Positions 8,358 to 17,944 of a DNA stretch of 64,000 nucleotides are shown one piece after another (within the stretch, counting starts at the first letter, position 1; every line of letters starts with the position of its first letter). This stretch comes from DASTFP01 sp963744345 (lineage in GTDB: Bacteria; Verrucomicrobiota; Verrucomicrobiia; Chthoniobacterales; Terrimicrobiaceae): positions 62,001 to 126,000 of the forward strand of contig CAVUTD010000007.1 in the NCBI GenBank assembly GCA_963744345.1. Reading direction: 5' to 3'. A model generated the notes under the pieces. The model saw only the letters and a list, made by a program, of their open reading frames with translations, was not told the DNA's origin and ran no database searches. The position numbers and the translations under genes were made by a program.

Positions 8358-9350
8358 ATGGGAGCGGTTAAGAAGGATGCTTGCGTGAAAAAGAGCTTTC
8401 CCGAACTTGAAGCCATTTACCGCCGGCCTCTTTTCGACCTGCTTCAAGAAAGCCGCCGCGTTCATACCGCGCACTGGCCCGAACACGAAATGCAGCTCTG
8501 CACTCTCCTGAGCGTCAAGACGGGAGGATGCAGCGAGGATTGCGCTTATTGCGCCCAGAGCGCGCGTTATCACACGCCGATTTCGCGCGAGAAACTGATG
8601 ACCGTTGAGGAGGTGCTTCCTTATGCGCACCGCGCCAAAGAAAATGGCGCCACGCGCTTTTGCATGGGAGCGGCCTGGAGAGGAGTTCGAGAGGGAGATC
8701 GAAAATTTGAGCAGATGCTGGAAACGATTCGTGCCGTCAGCAAGCTCGGCATGGAGGTCTGTGTGACTCTCGGGCAGCTCAGTGACAAGGAAGCCCTCAA
8801 GTTAAAGGAAGCTGGCGTCACAGCTTATAATCACAACATCGACACCTCGCCGGAGCACTATCCCAAAATCGTAACTACCCATACTTTCGCCGATCGCCTC
8901 GAGACCATAGCCGCTGTGCAACGCGCCGGAATGAGCGTTTGCTGCGGAGGAATCATCGGAATGGGCGAGAGCGAAGAGGATCGTCTGCGCATGCTTGAAG
9001 TGCTCTCTTCCTTCGAACCGCCGCCTGAAAGCGTCCCCATCAACTGCCTCGTTCCCATGCCGGGCACCCCCCTTGAGCATTGTGATCCGGTTGACGCCTT
9101 TGAGTTGGTTCGGCTCATCGCGACCACGCGCATTGCTCTGCCCCGAGCCAAAGTGCGTCTTTCGGCCGGTCGCAACCGCCTTTCACGCGAAGCGCAGGCC
9201 CTCTGCTACTTCGCGGGCGCGAACTCCATTTTTTACGGCGACAAACTTCTCACCGCATCCAATCCCTCCTCGGACTGTGATAGGGACCTTCTTCGCGCTC
9301 TTGATCTTCATCCCCAAGCACCTTTCTCCAATCTTCCTCAACCCGTATGA
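8358..9350 (+). CDS. bioB: Biotin synthase
   Basis: Radical SAM enzyme that inserts sulfur into dethiobiotin. The SAM-cluster motif CSEDCAYC (CxxxCxxC) is intact, followed by FCMGAAWRG, AYNHNIDTSPEHY and the C-terminal FAGANSIFYGDKLLT block that belongs to the [2Fe-2S]/substrate region. 330 aa is the usual length. It starts 9 bp after xseA and overlaps rpiB by 4 bp (ATGA), so xseA-bioB-rpiB-GDPD is probably one operon. No other bio gene is nearby. Confidence 0.95.
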   Translation: MGAVKKDACVKKSFPELEAIYRRPLFDLLQESRRVHTAHWPEHEMQLCTLLSVKTGGCSEDCAYCAQSARYHTPISREKLMTVEEVLPYAHRAKENGATRFCMGAAWRGVREGDRKFEQMLETIRAVSKLGMEVCVTLGQLSDKEALKLKEAGVTAYNHNIDTSPEHYPKIVTTHTFADRLETIAAVQRAGMSVCCGGIIGMGESEEDRLRMLEVLSSFEPPPESVPINCLVPMPGTPLEHCDPVDAFELVRLIATTRIALPRAKVRLSAGRNRLSREAQALCYFAGANSIFYGDKLLTASNPSSDCDRDLLRALDLHPQAPFSNLPQPV

Positions 9351-9799
9351 AAATCGCCGTCGGCTCGGACCATGCTGGCTTTACCTACAAGCAGACAATC
9401 ATTGCTCACCTCAAGGAGAAAGGCCACGAGGTGGTTGACTTTGGCACACACAGCGCAGAATCCACCGATTACCCGTTGTGGATTATTCCCACCGCAGAGG
9501 AAGTAGCCAAAGGCAATGCGGAGTTCGGCATTGTGCTGGGTGGATCCGGCAACGGCGAGGCCATCGCCGCAAATAAGGTCAAGGGCGTTCGCTGCGCTCT
9601 TTGCTGGAGCGATGAAACCGCCGAGTTATCACGGCAGCACAATGATGCCAACGTCCTCTCCATGGGGCAGCGGATGATTTCCCTCGAACTTGCCCTGCGT
9701 CTCGTCGATATCTGGCTGAGCTCCAGCTTTGAAGGAGGTCGACACGCGGGCCGCATCGAACAACTCGCGCGTTACGAAGCTGGGCAACCGATGCAGTAG
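9347..9799 (+). CDS. rpiB: Ribose-5-phosphate isomerase B
   Basis: Interconverts ribose 5-phosphate and ribulose 5-phosphate in the pentose phosphate pathway. The N-terminus MKIAVGSDHAG and the HNDANVLSMGQRMI block are diagnostic of RpiB/LacAB. The active-site loop reads GGSGNGE, with serine where Escherichia coli RpiB has its catalytic cysteine; this is the pattern of the actinobacterial-type subgroup, which uses a downstream glutamate as base (family knowledge). Translationally coupled to bioB by ATGA. Confidence 0.93.
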   Translation: MKIAVGSDHAGFTYKQTIIAHLKEKGHEVVDFGTHSAESTDYPLWIIPTAEEVAKGNAEFGIVLGGSGNGEAIAANKVKGVRCALCWSDETAELSRQHNDANVLSMGQRMISLELALRLVDIWLSSSFEGGRHAGRIEQLARYEAGQPMQ

Positions 9800-9808
9800 G
9801 CTCACGCA

Positions 9809-10546
9809 GTGCCTGCCCCAGCCTGGCTCGTTGCGACCCCCATAGCTCATCGCGGCCTCCACGACGAGACCTGCCCGGAGAATTCACTTAGAGCTATAGA
9901 AAAGGCGGTCGAACAGGGGTTCCCCGTGGAGATTGACGTGCAGGTGACTTCGGATGGCCGCGCGGTGGTCTTTCACGACTGGAGTTTGCTTCGACTCACA
10001 GGCTTGGATGCTCGAGTGCGTCTGACGACCGCCTCGAAAATTGCGACGCTCTGCCTTGCCGGCAGCGTCGAGCGAATCCCTTTGCTTGAAGATGTGCTGG
10101 ATGCGATCGGCGGACGTCAGGCGGTAATTATCGAAATCAAAAATCGGAAGCGACCATGCGCTCTCGAGCCGGAAGTCTCCAGAATTCTACGCAAATATAA
10201 GGGGAATGTGGCCATTCATTCCTTCAATCCTTTTTCGCTGGGATGGTTTCGCCGCAATCATCCTGAAGTCTGCCGAGGACAGATTTCCTGCTCTTTTGAC
10301 ACAGACGACATGGCTGGTTGGAAGAAGCTCATCCTCGCAAACTACGGTATGAACTGGATGAGCCAGCCGCAGTTCATTTCTCACCATTGGAAACAATTGC
10401 CGGCAATCGTGCCTGCTCTGCTCCGCTGGCTTTTCAAGATGCCGCTGCTGACGTGGACGGTGCGAAGCAGCATGGAACAAGCCGCGGCCATGCGCCGGGC
10501 CGACAATGTCTTCTTCGAGGCATACGTCCCTGCGTTGACGCCGTGA
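9809..10546 (+). CDS. Glycerophosphodiester phosphodiesterase
   Basis: Hydrolyses glycerophosphodiesters to glycerol 3-phosphate and an alcohol. The TIM-barrel signature is clear: IAHRGLHDETCPENS with its catalytic histidine-arginine pair, EIDVQVTSDGRAVVFHDWSL with the metal-binding Glu/Asp and second histidine, and VIIEIKNR. No signal peptide, so cytoplasmic. A GTG start at 9809 follows rpiB by 9 bp. It lies tail to tail with ligA. Confidence 0.88.
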   Translation: MPAPAWLVATPIAHRGLHDETCPENSLRAIEKAVEQGFPVEIDVQVTSDGRAVVFHDWSLLRLTGLDARVRLTTASKIATLCLAGSVERIPLLEDVLDAIGGRQAVIIEIKNRKRPCALEPEVSRILRKYKGNVAIHSFNPFSLGWFRRNHPEVCRGQISCSFDTDDMAGWKKLILANYGMNWMSQPQFISHHWKQLPAIVPALLRWLFKMPLLTWTVRSSMEQAAAMRRADNVFFEAYVPALTP

Positions 10547-10552
10547 GCTTGT

Positions 10553-12832
10553 TCAGTCCTTCGACGGCTCATGATCAAGCAGCGACAGCAACTCGTGCTC
10601 TGAGAGAACTGTTACGCCAAGTTGCTTTGCTTCGGTGAGCTTGGATCCCGCTCCCGGACCCGCAACGACGTAGTGAGTGTTGCGACTCACGCTGCCGCTG
10701 ACATTGGCGCCGCGCGATCGAATGAGCTCCTGCGCTTCGGCGCGGGTCATCGTCTCGAGCGATCCGGTAAGAACGAAGGTCTTGCCGGCAAAGGTATCTC
10801 CGGCACTCGAGGGCACCCCGCCTCGGGGCCGGATTCCCAGCGCGCGAAGCCGATCCAATATTTCCCTGCCTCTCGGGGTCGAGAACCAGTCAAGCGCCGC
10901 CCTGGCGGCAACAGGTCCGACCTTGGCGATAGCATCCAGATTGCGCGAGTCCTTTCGTTTGGCCTTCTCGGCGAAACCTGCCGCGATGAGCCGACCGCCA
11001 ATCTCCTCCGCTTGCTCAATGAGCCTTTGATGCTTCCCGGTCAATGCGCGGCGCGCAGGCTCATCCTTGTGCCGATTCTTTTGCGCCCGCGGATTACTTT
11101 CCGCAATCTCACGGCGCAGGCCGTCGAGCGTGATGACGTCGCGCAGCAGCTCTGAATTGGCCACGTCGTCGAGAGACTTGTGAAATCTTGCGAGATCATG
11201 CGCAGTTTCCTCGCCAATCTCCGGGATGGCCAGCGCATGCAGCCACCTCGCGAGCGGCAGGCCGCGAGCGCGTTCTATCGCTTCCAGCAGTTTGCGCGCG
11301 TTCTTTTCCCCGAAAACTCGCGGCTCCGACTCCGTGCCGAGATTGAGCGCGGAGAGTTGCTCGACCGTGAGCTGAAATACATCCAAAGGCTCGCGAACAA
11401 GGCCGCGTTCCACGAGTTTGTCGGCGACGATTCCGCCGAGCGCATCAAGTTCGAGAGCGCCGCGCTTGCCAAAATACTCCAGGCGCCGAGTCTTTTGAGC
11501 TGGGCATTGAGGGTTTTCGCAGACCCAAACGGAAAATTGCGGACTTCTCTTTACGGGTCCACCGCAAACCGGACAACGACCAGCGATATGGCCGGAGAAA
11601 TCGAAGGGCTTCGTTCCCGGCGGGCGCTCCTCCAAAACGACCTTGACCACGGCAGGAATGACCTCCCCAGCTTTCTCGATAATCACCAAATCCCCGATTC
11701 GGATATCCTTGCGGCGAATTTCATCCTCGTTGTGCAGAGTAGCTCGCGAAATCGTACTCCCGCGAAGCAGAATCGGTTCGAGTTCCGCAACCGGCGTAAG
11801 CACTCCGGTGCGGCCAACTTGGACCGTAATGTTGCGCAGGCGTGTTGCCGCTTGCTCGGCCGCATACTTCCAGGCGCGAGCCCATTTTGGCGCGCGGGCG
11901 CTGTCACCAACCCGCTCGCGCAATGCGACGTCGTTAAGCTTGATCACCGCGCCATCGGTTTCGTAGCCAAACCCGGCGCGAATTTGGTCGAGCTCTTCGA
12001 TGGCCGCGAGAATCTCCTCTGCGGAATGGCATATTCTCGTCCATTGATGTGTCCGGTGACCCAGCGTTTTCAATAAGTCGAGAATGCCGTCCTGGGTTGA
12101 GGGGAGATTATGTTCCCCGCTGACCTCCCCGAGGCCAAAAGCGACAAAGTCGAGCGGACGTCGAGCCACGACTCGAGAGTCGAGAAGCTTGAGCGAACCG
12201 GCCGCGGCGTTACGAGGGTTGGCAAAGGGCTCAACACCTGCCGAGCGCAGCTCACTCCGGAGCCGCGCAAAGCCCGCCGAGGTCATATAAACCTCGCCGC
12301 GCACTTCCAGAATGGATGGGATCGCCGAGCCGCGCAACCGCAATGGAATGGCACGGACTGTTCGTAAATTCTGGGTGATGTCATCGCCCGTCTCGCCGTC
12401 CCCGCGGGTCGCCCCGGTCACCAGGACGCCATCCTCGTATCTCAAGCTGATGGCGACTCCATCAATCTTCGGTTCAACCAACCACTCCAAAGACTCGCCC
12501 GGGAGCGCTCGAGTCACACTGGCGACAAACTTCCGCAAACCTGCCAAACCTTCTTTTGCAAAGAGATTATCGAGCGACAGCATCGGCAGTGCGTGTCGCA
12601 CCTGCGAAAACCCCTGGCTTGGCCTGCCGGCGACTCGCTGGGTGGGCGAATCTGCCGTCGCAAGCTCGGGATAATTCTGCTCGAGGTCGCGAAGTTCCCG
12701 AAAGAGTGCGTCGAATTCCGGGTCGGAAATCTCCGGCTCGGCTTCCTCGTAGTAGAGCCGGTTGTGGTGCTCAATCTGCCTCCGCAACCACTCCGCTCGA
12801 CGCTTGGGGTTTTCGTTCTCTTGCTCGGGCAT
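10553..12832 (-). CDS. ligA: NAD-dependent DNA ligase
   Basis: Seals nicks in duplex DNA during replication and repair using NAD+. The AMP-accepting lysine is K122 in EPKIDG. After the N-terminal Ia domain (HNRLYYEEAEPEISDPEFDA) come the adenylation and OB domains (GRTGVLTPVAEL), a four-cysteine zinc finger (CPVCGGPVKR to CENPQCPAQ), helix-hairpin-helix repeats, and a C-terminal BRCT domain (FAGKTFVLTGSLETMTRAEA). 759 aa from ATG 12832; a TTG at 12844 would add four residues. It overlaps the end of the vanZ-like gene by 62 bp. Confidence 0.97.
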   Translation of the reverse strand: MPEQENENPKRRAEWLRRQIEHHNRLYYEEAEPEISDPEFDALFRELRDLEQNYPELATADSPTQRVAGRPSQGFSQVRHALPMLSLDNLFAKEGLAGLRKFVASVTRALPGESLEWLVEPKIDGVAISLRYEDGVLVTGATRGDGETGDDITQNLRTVRAIPLRLRGSAIPSILEVRGEVYMTSAGFARLRSELRSAGVEPFANPRNAAAGSLKLLDSRVVARRPLDFVAFGLGEVSGEHNLPSTQDGILDLLKTLGHRTHQWTRICHSAEEILAAIEELDQIRAGFGYETDGAVIKLNDVALRERVGDSARAPKWARAWKYAAEQAATRLRNITVQVGRTGVLTPVAELEPILLRGSTISRATLHNEDEIRRKDIRIGDLVIIEKAGEVIPAVVKVVLEERPPGTKPFDFSGHIAGRCPVCGGPVKRSPQFSVWVCENPQCPAQKTRRLEYFGKRGALELDALGGIVADKLVERGLVREPLDVFQLTVEQLSALNLGTESEPRVFGEKNARKLLEAIERARGLPLARWLHALAIPEIGEETAHDLARFHKSLDDVANSELLRDVITLDGLRREIAESNPRAQKNRHKDEPARRALTGKHQRLIEQAEEIGGRLIAAGFAEKAKRKDSRNLDAIAKVGPVAARAALDWFSTPRGREILDRLRALGIRPRGGVPSSAGDTFAGKTFVLTGSLETMTRAEAQELIRSRGANVSGSVSRNTHYVVAGPGAGSKLTEAKQLGVTVLSEHELLSLLDHEPSKD

Positions 12833-13202
12833 AAATCCATCCAATCACAAAGCCACCCAAAGCGCCACCGGCGGAGTCCGCTATCCAGTCAGCCACATCG
12901 CCGCCCGAGCGATCCTTTGTGTAGAGCTGATGGAGCTCATCGAGGGCGCCGATCACGGCCATCGCGCAGAACACGGCGCCAATCAACCTCCATTTCTGCC
13001 ACTGCAGCTTGCGCTTGAGCAACCAGGCCAGGAGGACGCCGCCGATAAAGAAATAGGCGAAATGGGCCGCTTTGTCCGACCATGGGAGGGAGGGGAGTTT
13101 AATGCCCTCGCCAGGGAGCGATGAGAGAATCCACAGCGTTACCAGCCACAATCCAAAGAGGACTCCCATGAGAACAGAGAAAAAAGAAGTGCCCTTCACC
13201 AT
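12771..13202 (-). CDS. VanZ-like membrane protein
   Basis: A 143-aa protein with about four hydrophobic segments (starting SVLMGVLFGLWLVTLWILS) and the VanZ-family signatures WSDKAAHFAYFFIGG and DELHQLYTKDRSGGDVADWIADSAGG. The family takes its name from a teicoplanin-resistance protein, but most members have no known role; antibiotic resistance should not be assumed. It is upstream of ligA on the same strand, and its start codon abuts the divergent kinase-MurQ gene (CATATG at 13200-13205). Confidence 0.85.
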   Translation of the reverse strand: MVKGTSFFSVLMGVLFGLWLVTLWILSSLPGEGIKLPSLPWSDKAAHFAYFFIGGVLLAWLLKRKLQWQKWRLIGAVFCAMAVIGALDELHQLYTKDRSGGDVADWIADSAGGALGGFVIGWIYARARERKPQASSGVVAEAD

Positions 13203-14985
13203 ATGCGATACAATCTAGTTGTGGGTCGCGTGTCCAAGCAACTAATCCTGGGAATCGACGGCGGAGCGACCAAGACCGAGTGGGTGCTCTGTGAGATGAA
13301 GTCGGGCACACTGCATCCCGTCGAGGTGGGCCGGATGGGGCGCGGCAGCATGGAGTTTCTCGAAGCTGGCGCCTTGCAGCCACTACGGGATGCTCTTCCC
13401 GAAAAGCCTTGCGGTATCGGGATGTTTTCGGCCGGCTGCGCCACTGAACAGGATCGCAGACGCCTCCAGAGCATCGTTTCGTCGGTGTGGCCGAACGCCA
13501 GCGTGCGAGTCGGCAGCGATCGCGAGTCGGGCTTTGCCGCCGCCTTTGCTACGCGGTGATGGCATAGCCGTGATTGCAGGCACAGGTTCCGCTGTCACTG
13601 GGCGAAAAGCCGGGAGCGAAGATCGTACGGGAGGCTGGGGCCATCTCCTTGGCGATAGCGGGGGCGGTTACGACCTGGCGATTCGCGCGCTACGGCGGAT
13701 CCTCTTCGATTTCGATACCGGTCATCGCATCACCGCATTCGCTCGAGAGATGCTGCGAACCCTTGGGCTGAACACGCTGCGGGAGCTCACTGTTTGGGCG
13801 CAAACAGCGCAGAAGAGCGATTTAGCGCGCCTTACTCCCCTGCTTTTCGAGCACGCGGCCGAGGCTGGCGGGATCCTTCGAGAGGGAGCCGAAGCTCTGG
13901 CTTCGCTGACAGGGGCGGTTTGCCACAGGCTTGCTTTCCCTCGCCCGCTGGTCCAGCTCATGGGTGGGGTCTTTCTCAATCAACCTTCGTACGTTCGCTT
14001 GTTCTCTGAGGCTCTCAAGCGGGGGTGCCCCACCGCGGAGGTTTCTCTTTGCACAATCTCCGCCAGTCTTGGCGCGGCGCTTCTCGCCGCGGATGCTCAG
14101 CATATCGACAATCGACCGGCCGAGCCGCTCGGCGAAGTCACATTGCGGGAGGCTCTGACCGAGAAACGCAATCCTCGCTCAACTCAGTTAGATCGGCTGA
14201 ACGCTCGTGAGCTCGTCGAGCTCTTTGTTCGGGAGGAGCGCCGTGTCGAAAGAGCTCTCGCCGAAAATGTCGAGGCTCTCACGAAGGCAGTCGAACTTGC
14301 CTTCAGAGCGTTGAAAAATGGCGGCAGGTTATTCTATGTGGGCGCAGGAACTAGCGGACGCCTGGGCGTGCTCGATGCGAGCGAGATGCCGCCGACTTTC
14401 GGAGTGCCTCCAGAGTTCGTTCAGGCAATCATTGCAGGTGGTGCTCCCGCAATTCAGGCGAGCATTGAGGGAGCCGAAGATGACGCTCTTGGAGGCTCGC
14501 TGGCGATTGAAGAACGAGGCGTGACCAAAAACGACGTTGTTTGCGGCATCACCGCGAGCGGGCGCACGCCCTTCGTGAAAGGTGCGCTCGAAGCCGCGCG
14601 CGCTGTTGGTGCTGCCACGATCCTTCTCACGTGCAATCGCAACCGAGATCAAGCCGATCTTCAAGGCGACGTGGAAGTCGATCTTAACACCGGCCCCGAG
14701 CTCATCACGGGATCAACACGCCTTAAAGCAGGGACTGCGACGAAGATCGCGCTCAACATCATCTCTTCATGCACAATGATTCGGCTTGGCCGGGTGGAAG
14801 GGAATCTCATGGTCTGTCTGCAGGCGACGAATGAAAAGCTGCGCGATCGCGCAACGCGCATTCTTGCCGCTCATCTTGGAATTAGTCAAAGTGAAGCACG
14901 TCGTCGCCTCGAATGTGCAAATTGGAACATTCGAAACGCGGTTATGATCAGTCAACGGAAGCGACGGCAATCGCCAGCTCGATAA
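13203..14985 (+). CDS. murQ: Fused sugar kinase (BadF/MurK type) and N-acetylmuramic acid 6-phosphate etherase; one frameshift
   Basis: The N-terminal half is an ASKHA kinase related to GlcNAc/MurNAc kinases: phosphate-1 loop LGIDGGATKTEW, then GDGIAVIAGTGSAVTG, GGWGHLLGDSGGG and the adenosine motif LMGGVF. The C-terminal half is MurQ, a SIS-fold lyase: YVGAGTSGRLGVLDASEMPP and IEGAEDD hold the two expected glutamates, followed by ITASGRTPFV and MVCLQATNEKL. One polypeptide would phosphorylate MurNAc (or GlcNAc) and cleave the lactyl ether of MurNAc-6P, consecutive steps of wall recycling. The reading frame breaks at 13540-13557: dropping one base there joins ESGFAAAF directly to RGDGIAVIAGTGS. 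The break lies within the kinase, and the fusion itself is in a single frame. GTG 13230 is an alternative start. Confidence 0.85.
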
Positions 14986-15065
14986 ATCGCTCATTTCGAG
15001 CGGGAGAAAAGAGAGGGGTGCTTAGGATCTATGTTGGCATGCGGGTTGCTATCCTTCTCTCATCT

Positions 15066-15191
15066 GAACAGCCCGGTCGAGGGAATCAAATGGAAGTACC
15101 GGGGGGATGCTTCCAACAAGGGCAAACGACCGGGCTGTTCGTCTATCAATGGTAGAAGGGTCGGGCAGCCAGGGGGTGCTGCCCCTACCAT
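15066..15191. repeat. Two adjacent intergenic inverted repeats
   Basis: GAACAGCCCGGTCG (15066-15079) is repeated as its exact complement at 15127-15140, 47 bp apart. Just after it, ATGGTAG...GGGCAGC (15149-15169) pairs with GCTGCCC...CTACCAT (15178-15191). They fill most of the 257-bp spacer between murQ and the convergent glyoxalase gene. They may act as a bidirectional terminator or be a REP-like mobile palindrome; no clear U-tract follows. Confidence 0.6.
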
Positions 15192-15242
15192 AAGTGGCGT
15201 TCGGAAACTTAGGTCTCCGTAGCTGTTAGGGTTTACCCTTCA

Positions 15243-15626
15243 TCAAGAAGCGCTCCCATGTTCGATCAGCTCCACCTCATAGCCTTCGGGTGCATCAACA
15301 AATGCAATAACGCCGCTGGAACTCTTATGGGGGCCATCGCTTAGCGGGTAACCGAGTGCGGCAGAGTGCCGTGTAAAAGCTTCCATGTCGTCCACCTCGA
15401 AAGCCAAATGCGTCAAGTCCGGGCCGACCTGGACGGGCCCGCTGTCATCATATTTGCAGATCTCGATGAGTTCCTCGCTTTCTGGTGCTTTGAAAAACAC
15501 CAGTTGCGAGCCGCGTCCACTGGTCGAGCGTTTGACCTCTTCGAGGCCAAGCACCTGCTTATAAAAGTGAATCGTCTTTTCCAAATCGGTGACGCGGTAA
15601 CGCGTGTGAAGAAGTTTCTTTACCAT
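15243..15626 (-). CDS. Glyoxalase I-family protein (lactoylglutathione lyase-like)
   Basis: A 127-aa VOC-fold protein. All four metal-ligand positions of GloA are occupied: His in KLLHTRYRV, Glu in SEELIEI, His in LTHLAFEVDD and Glu in GYEVELIEH. This supports conversion of the methylglyoxal-glutathione hemithioacetal to lactoylglutathione, though other VOC substrates are possible. I chose ATG 15626 (MVKKLLHTRYRVTDLEKT): a longer frame reaching 15749 would overlap the upstream gene and has no homology-like sequence. Confidence 0.85.
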   Translation of the reverse strand: MVKKLLHTRYRVTDLEKTIHFYKQVLGLEEVKRSTSGRGSQLVFFKAPESEELIEICKYDDSGPVQVGPDLTHLAFEVDDMEAFTRHSAALGYPLSDGPHKSSSGVIAFVDAPEGYEVELIEHGSAS

Positions 15627-15709
15627 AAAGACCCATTCTAATCGCGAGTGTCGAAGGTGTCGAAGTTTAAGCACTTTATCTGCGAACGGCGGCAGCGCCG
15701 ACGCCTCCG

Positions 15710-16477
15710 CTAATGTTGAGGCGCAGGGGAATGTTTCCGCAGCGGCCAACCCTCCACCTCGAGATGTTCCGCAACCATCACGTGATCGGGCGGGCGGTCT
15801 GGATTGGCAAAGCCATCAGCAATGGCAGGAACGAAGCTCCATTGTCTCACCCGGCATGGGCACAGCCGATAAGGAAGATGGTGAACTCGTCCTGCGCAGA
15901 GGCGTCGGTTGCGTGTGGCAGCGAAGAGCACATAACGCTCGGCGAGAAAGAACTCGAGCGAACCGAGTTGCGCAGCGGAACGCGTCCCGGATGTGCCGTA
16001 GTGGAAAAATGCCTCTTCGAAACCGTGTCGCCGCAGGCGATAGGCGCACGTTTTGTTCTGATCGATACTCGCGCGCATCCGAGCGTGGATGTAGTTGAGA
16101 TGATAGCACCGCCGAGCCAGTGTAACCGCGACCGGTTGATTGCAGACCAGTGAATAGAACCAGACGCCTGGCAACCCTGCTCCGTCATGAACATAGGTGC
16201 GCACGTTTAGCTCGAGGAAGTTCGAAAGCCATGGTAGAGACGGCAATCCCGTGGGATGAACCGCTTCCATGAAAAACGGCACAATCGCAAGCCACGCCTT
16301 TCCTTCAAAGGTATCCACATATAACCCCGCCGGCAGAGTAGCCTGGATTTCTCGCGCGTCCCAAGCCCAGTGCAAAAAGAGAAGCTGGCGCCAGCGCATG
16401 TGCAGGACAGGCAACTTTCCCGGCTTCTCGCGCACGAAAAGACGCTCTTCGAGTGTTGGGGGCCTGGTTGGTTGCAC
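15710..16477 (-). CDS. DUF2071 (YqjF-like) family protein
   Basis: A 255-aa protein with the typical YqjF/DUF2071 order: MRWRQLLFLHWAWDAREIQA, AWLAIVPFFMEAVHP, FLELNVRTYVHDGAGLPGVW, then AERYVLFAA and RPPDHVMVAEHLEVE. The family is widespread and uncharacterised; its fold is related to acetoacetate decarboxylase-like barrels (family knowledge). The start is GTG 16477. It precedes the glyoxalase gene on the same strand with an 83-bp gap. Confidence 0.8.
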   Translation of the reverse strand: MQPTRPPTLEERLFVREKPGKLPVLHMRWRQLLFLHWAWDAREIQATLPAGLYVDTFEGKAWLAIVPFFMEAVHPTGLPSLPWLSNFLELNVRTYVHDGAGLPGVWFYSLVCNQPVAVTLARRCYHLNYIHARMRASIDQNKTCAYRLRRHGFEEAFFHYGTSGTRSAAQLGSLEFFLAERYVLFAATRNRRLCAGRVHHLPYRLCPCRVRQWSFVPAIADGFANPDRPPDHVMVAEHLEVEGWPLRKHSPAPQH

Positions 16478-16571
16478 GACTATGATATGGTTACGAACGA
16501 GCCTCGGGCCGAAGATCGATTATGCATTGCCGATTGCGGAATAGCACGAGTCACGCTTGAGATTGTTCCGG

Positions 16572-17846
16572 ATGACCTCGAACGACCTCTTTCAGATCGC
16601 CAAGCGGCTGATTCCGGGCGGCGTAAACTCTCCGGTGCGCGCATTTCGGTCCGTGGGAGGTGAGCCATTCTTCGTGGGAAGAGCTGAGGGATCTCGCATC
16701 TTCACCGTCGAAGGTCGGGAGCTCATCGATTACGTGGGCACGTGGGGGCCTGCCATCCTCGGCCATGCACCGGAGGCCGTGGTGGCCGCTGTTTGCGGGG
16801 CTGCCTCCAGGGGACTTAGCTTCGGAATTCCAAACCCCCTCGAGGTCGACATGGCTCAAATGATTTGCGATCTCGTGCCCTCCATCTCCAAGGTGCGCAT
16901 GGTCAACAGCGGCACCGAAGCCACGATGAGCTGCATCCGGCTCGCCCGCGGATTCACAGGTCGAGATAAGATTATTAAGTTCGAAGGCTGTTACCATGGA
17001 CATGTCGATTCGTTGCTCGTCAAAGCAGGCAGTGGCGCGCTGACACACGGGCAGCCCGATAGCGCCGGAGTTCCCGCCGCCCTCGCGAATCTTACCGTCA
17101 GCGTGCCGTACAACGATTTGGAAGCGTTTCGCGCAGCCTTGGCCGCGAACAGGAGCGAAATTGCTGCTGTCATCCTCGAGCCCATTCCCGCCAATGCGGG
17201 GCTTTATCTTCCGGAGCCCGGCTATCTCGAGGAACTCCGCGATCTCTGCGCGACCGAAGGCTCGCTGTTGATCTTCGATGAAGTGATGACGGGCTTTCGC
17301 GTGGCACCCGGTGGAGCGCAGGAACTCTACAGGATCACGCCAGACCTGACCGCTTTGGGTAAAGTGATCGGCGGAGGACTTCCCGTCGGCGCCTTTGGTG
17401 GACGCGCAGAGATCATGGACATGCTCTCGCCCGAGGGACCTGTCTACCAAGCAGGGACACTCTCGGGCAACCCGGTCGCGATGGCGGCAGGGCTGGCACA
17501 ACTCCGTCAGCTCATCAACCAGGGTGGGTGGTCACGCTTGGAAGAGCTTGGCGCCCAGCTTGAGGAAAAAATGCGGAGCATCATCGAAGGAAAGCCGCTT
17601 GCCTTTCAGCGCATTGGTTCAATGTTCTGCCTCTATTTTTGTGAGGGTCCTGTCCGCAATCTCGCGGATGCCCGTCGGAGCGATCAGGCAGCGTTCTCAC
17701 GGTATTTTCACGCCTGCCTTGAACGCGGCGTTTATTTCGCGCCTTCGCAATTTGAGGCTGGATTTCTTTCCCTGGCGCACACACCAGCCGATATCGAACG
17801 CAGCGTGCAAGTGGCCGCTGAGGCTCTCAAGAGTGCCGGATATTAG
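16572..17846 (+). CDS. hemL: Glutamate-1-semialdehyde 2,1-aminomutase
   Basis: PLP enzyme that converts glutamate-1-semialdehyde to 5-aminolevulinate in C5-pathway haem synthesis. The PLP lysine is K264 in LGKVIGGGLPVGAFGG; IPGGVNSPVRAF, FEGCYHGHVDSLL and FDEVMTGFRV are diagnostic. ATG 16572 is used; an in-frame TTG at 16557 is less likely. 424 aa is normal. Its presence implies the C5 pathway rather than ALA synthase. Confidence 0.95.
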   Translation: MTSNDLFQIAKRLIPGGVNSPVRAFRSVGGEPFFVGRAEGSRIFTVEGRELIDYVGTWGPAILGHAPEAVVAAVCGAASRGLSFGIPNPLEVDMAQMICDLVPSISKVRMVNSGTEATMSCIRLARGFTGRDKIIKFEGCYHGHVDSLLVKAGSGALTHGQPDSAGVPAALANLTVSVPYNDLEAFRAALAANRSEIAAVILEPIPANAGLYLPEPGYLEELRDLCATEGSLLIFDEVMTGFRVAPGGAQELYRITPDLTALGKVIGGGLPVGAFGGRAEIMDMLSPEGPVYQAGTLSGNPVAMAAGLAQLRQLINQGGWSRLEELGAQLEEKMRSIIEGKPLAFQRIGSMFCLYFCEGPVRNLADARRSDQAAFSRYFHACLERGVYFAPSQFEAGFLSLAHTPADIERSVQVAAEALKSAGY

Positions 17847-17944
17847 GCCTGAGGACCGCCAGGCTAGGCTGCGCGCAGGGGCTTGGGCCCACGCGGCGAT
17901 TTGCTCACTGGACAAGTGAGAGGAGTTTCCGTACCGGTATCGCC

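Noticed and set aside
15627..15749. Longer N-terminus for the glyoxalase protein
   Set aside because: It would overlap the upstream DUF2071 gene, and the VOC fold begins at the internal ATG 15626.
16551..17501. 316-codon minus-strand frame
   Set aside because: Antisense to hemL, whose motifs are unambiguous.
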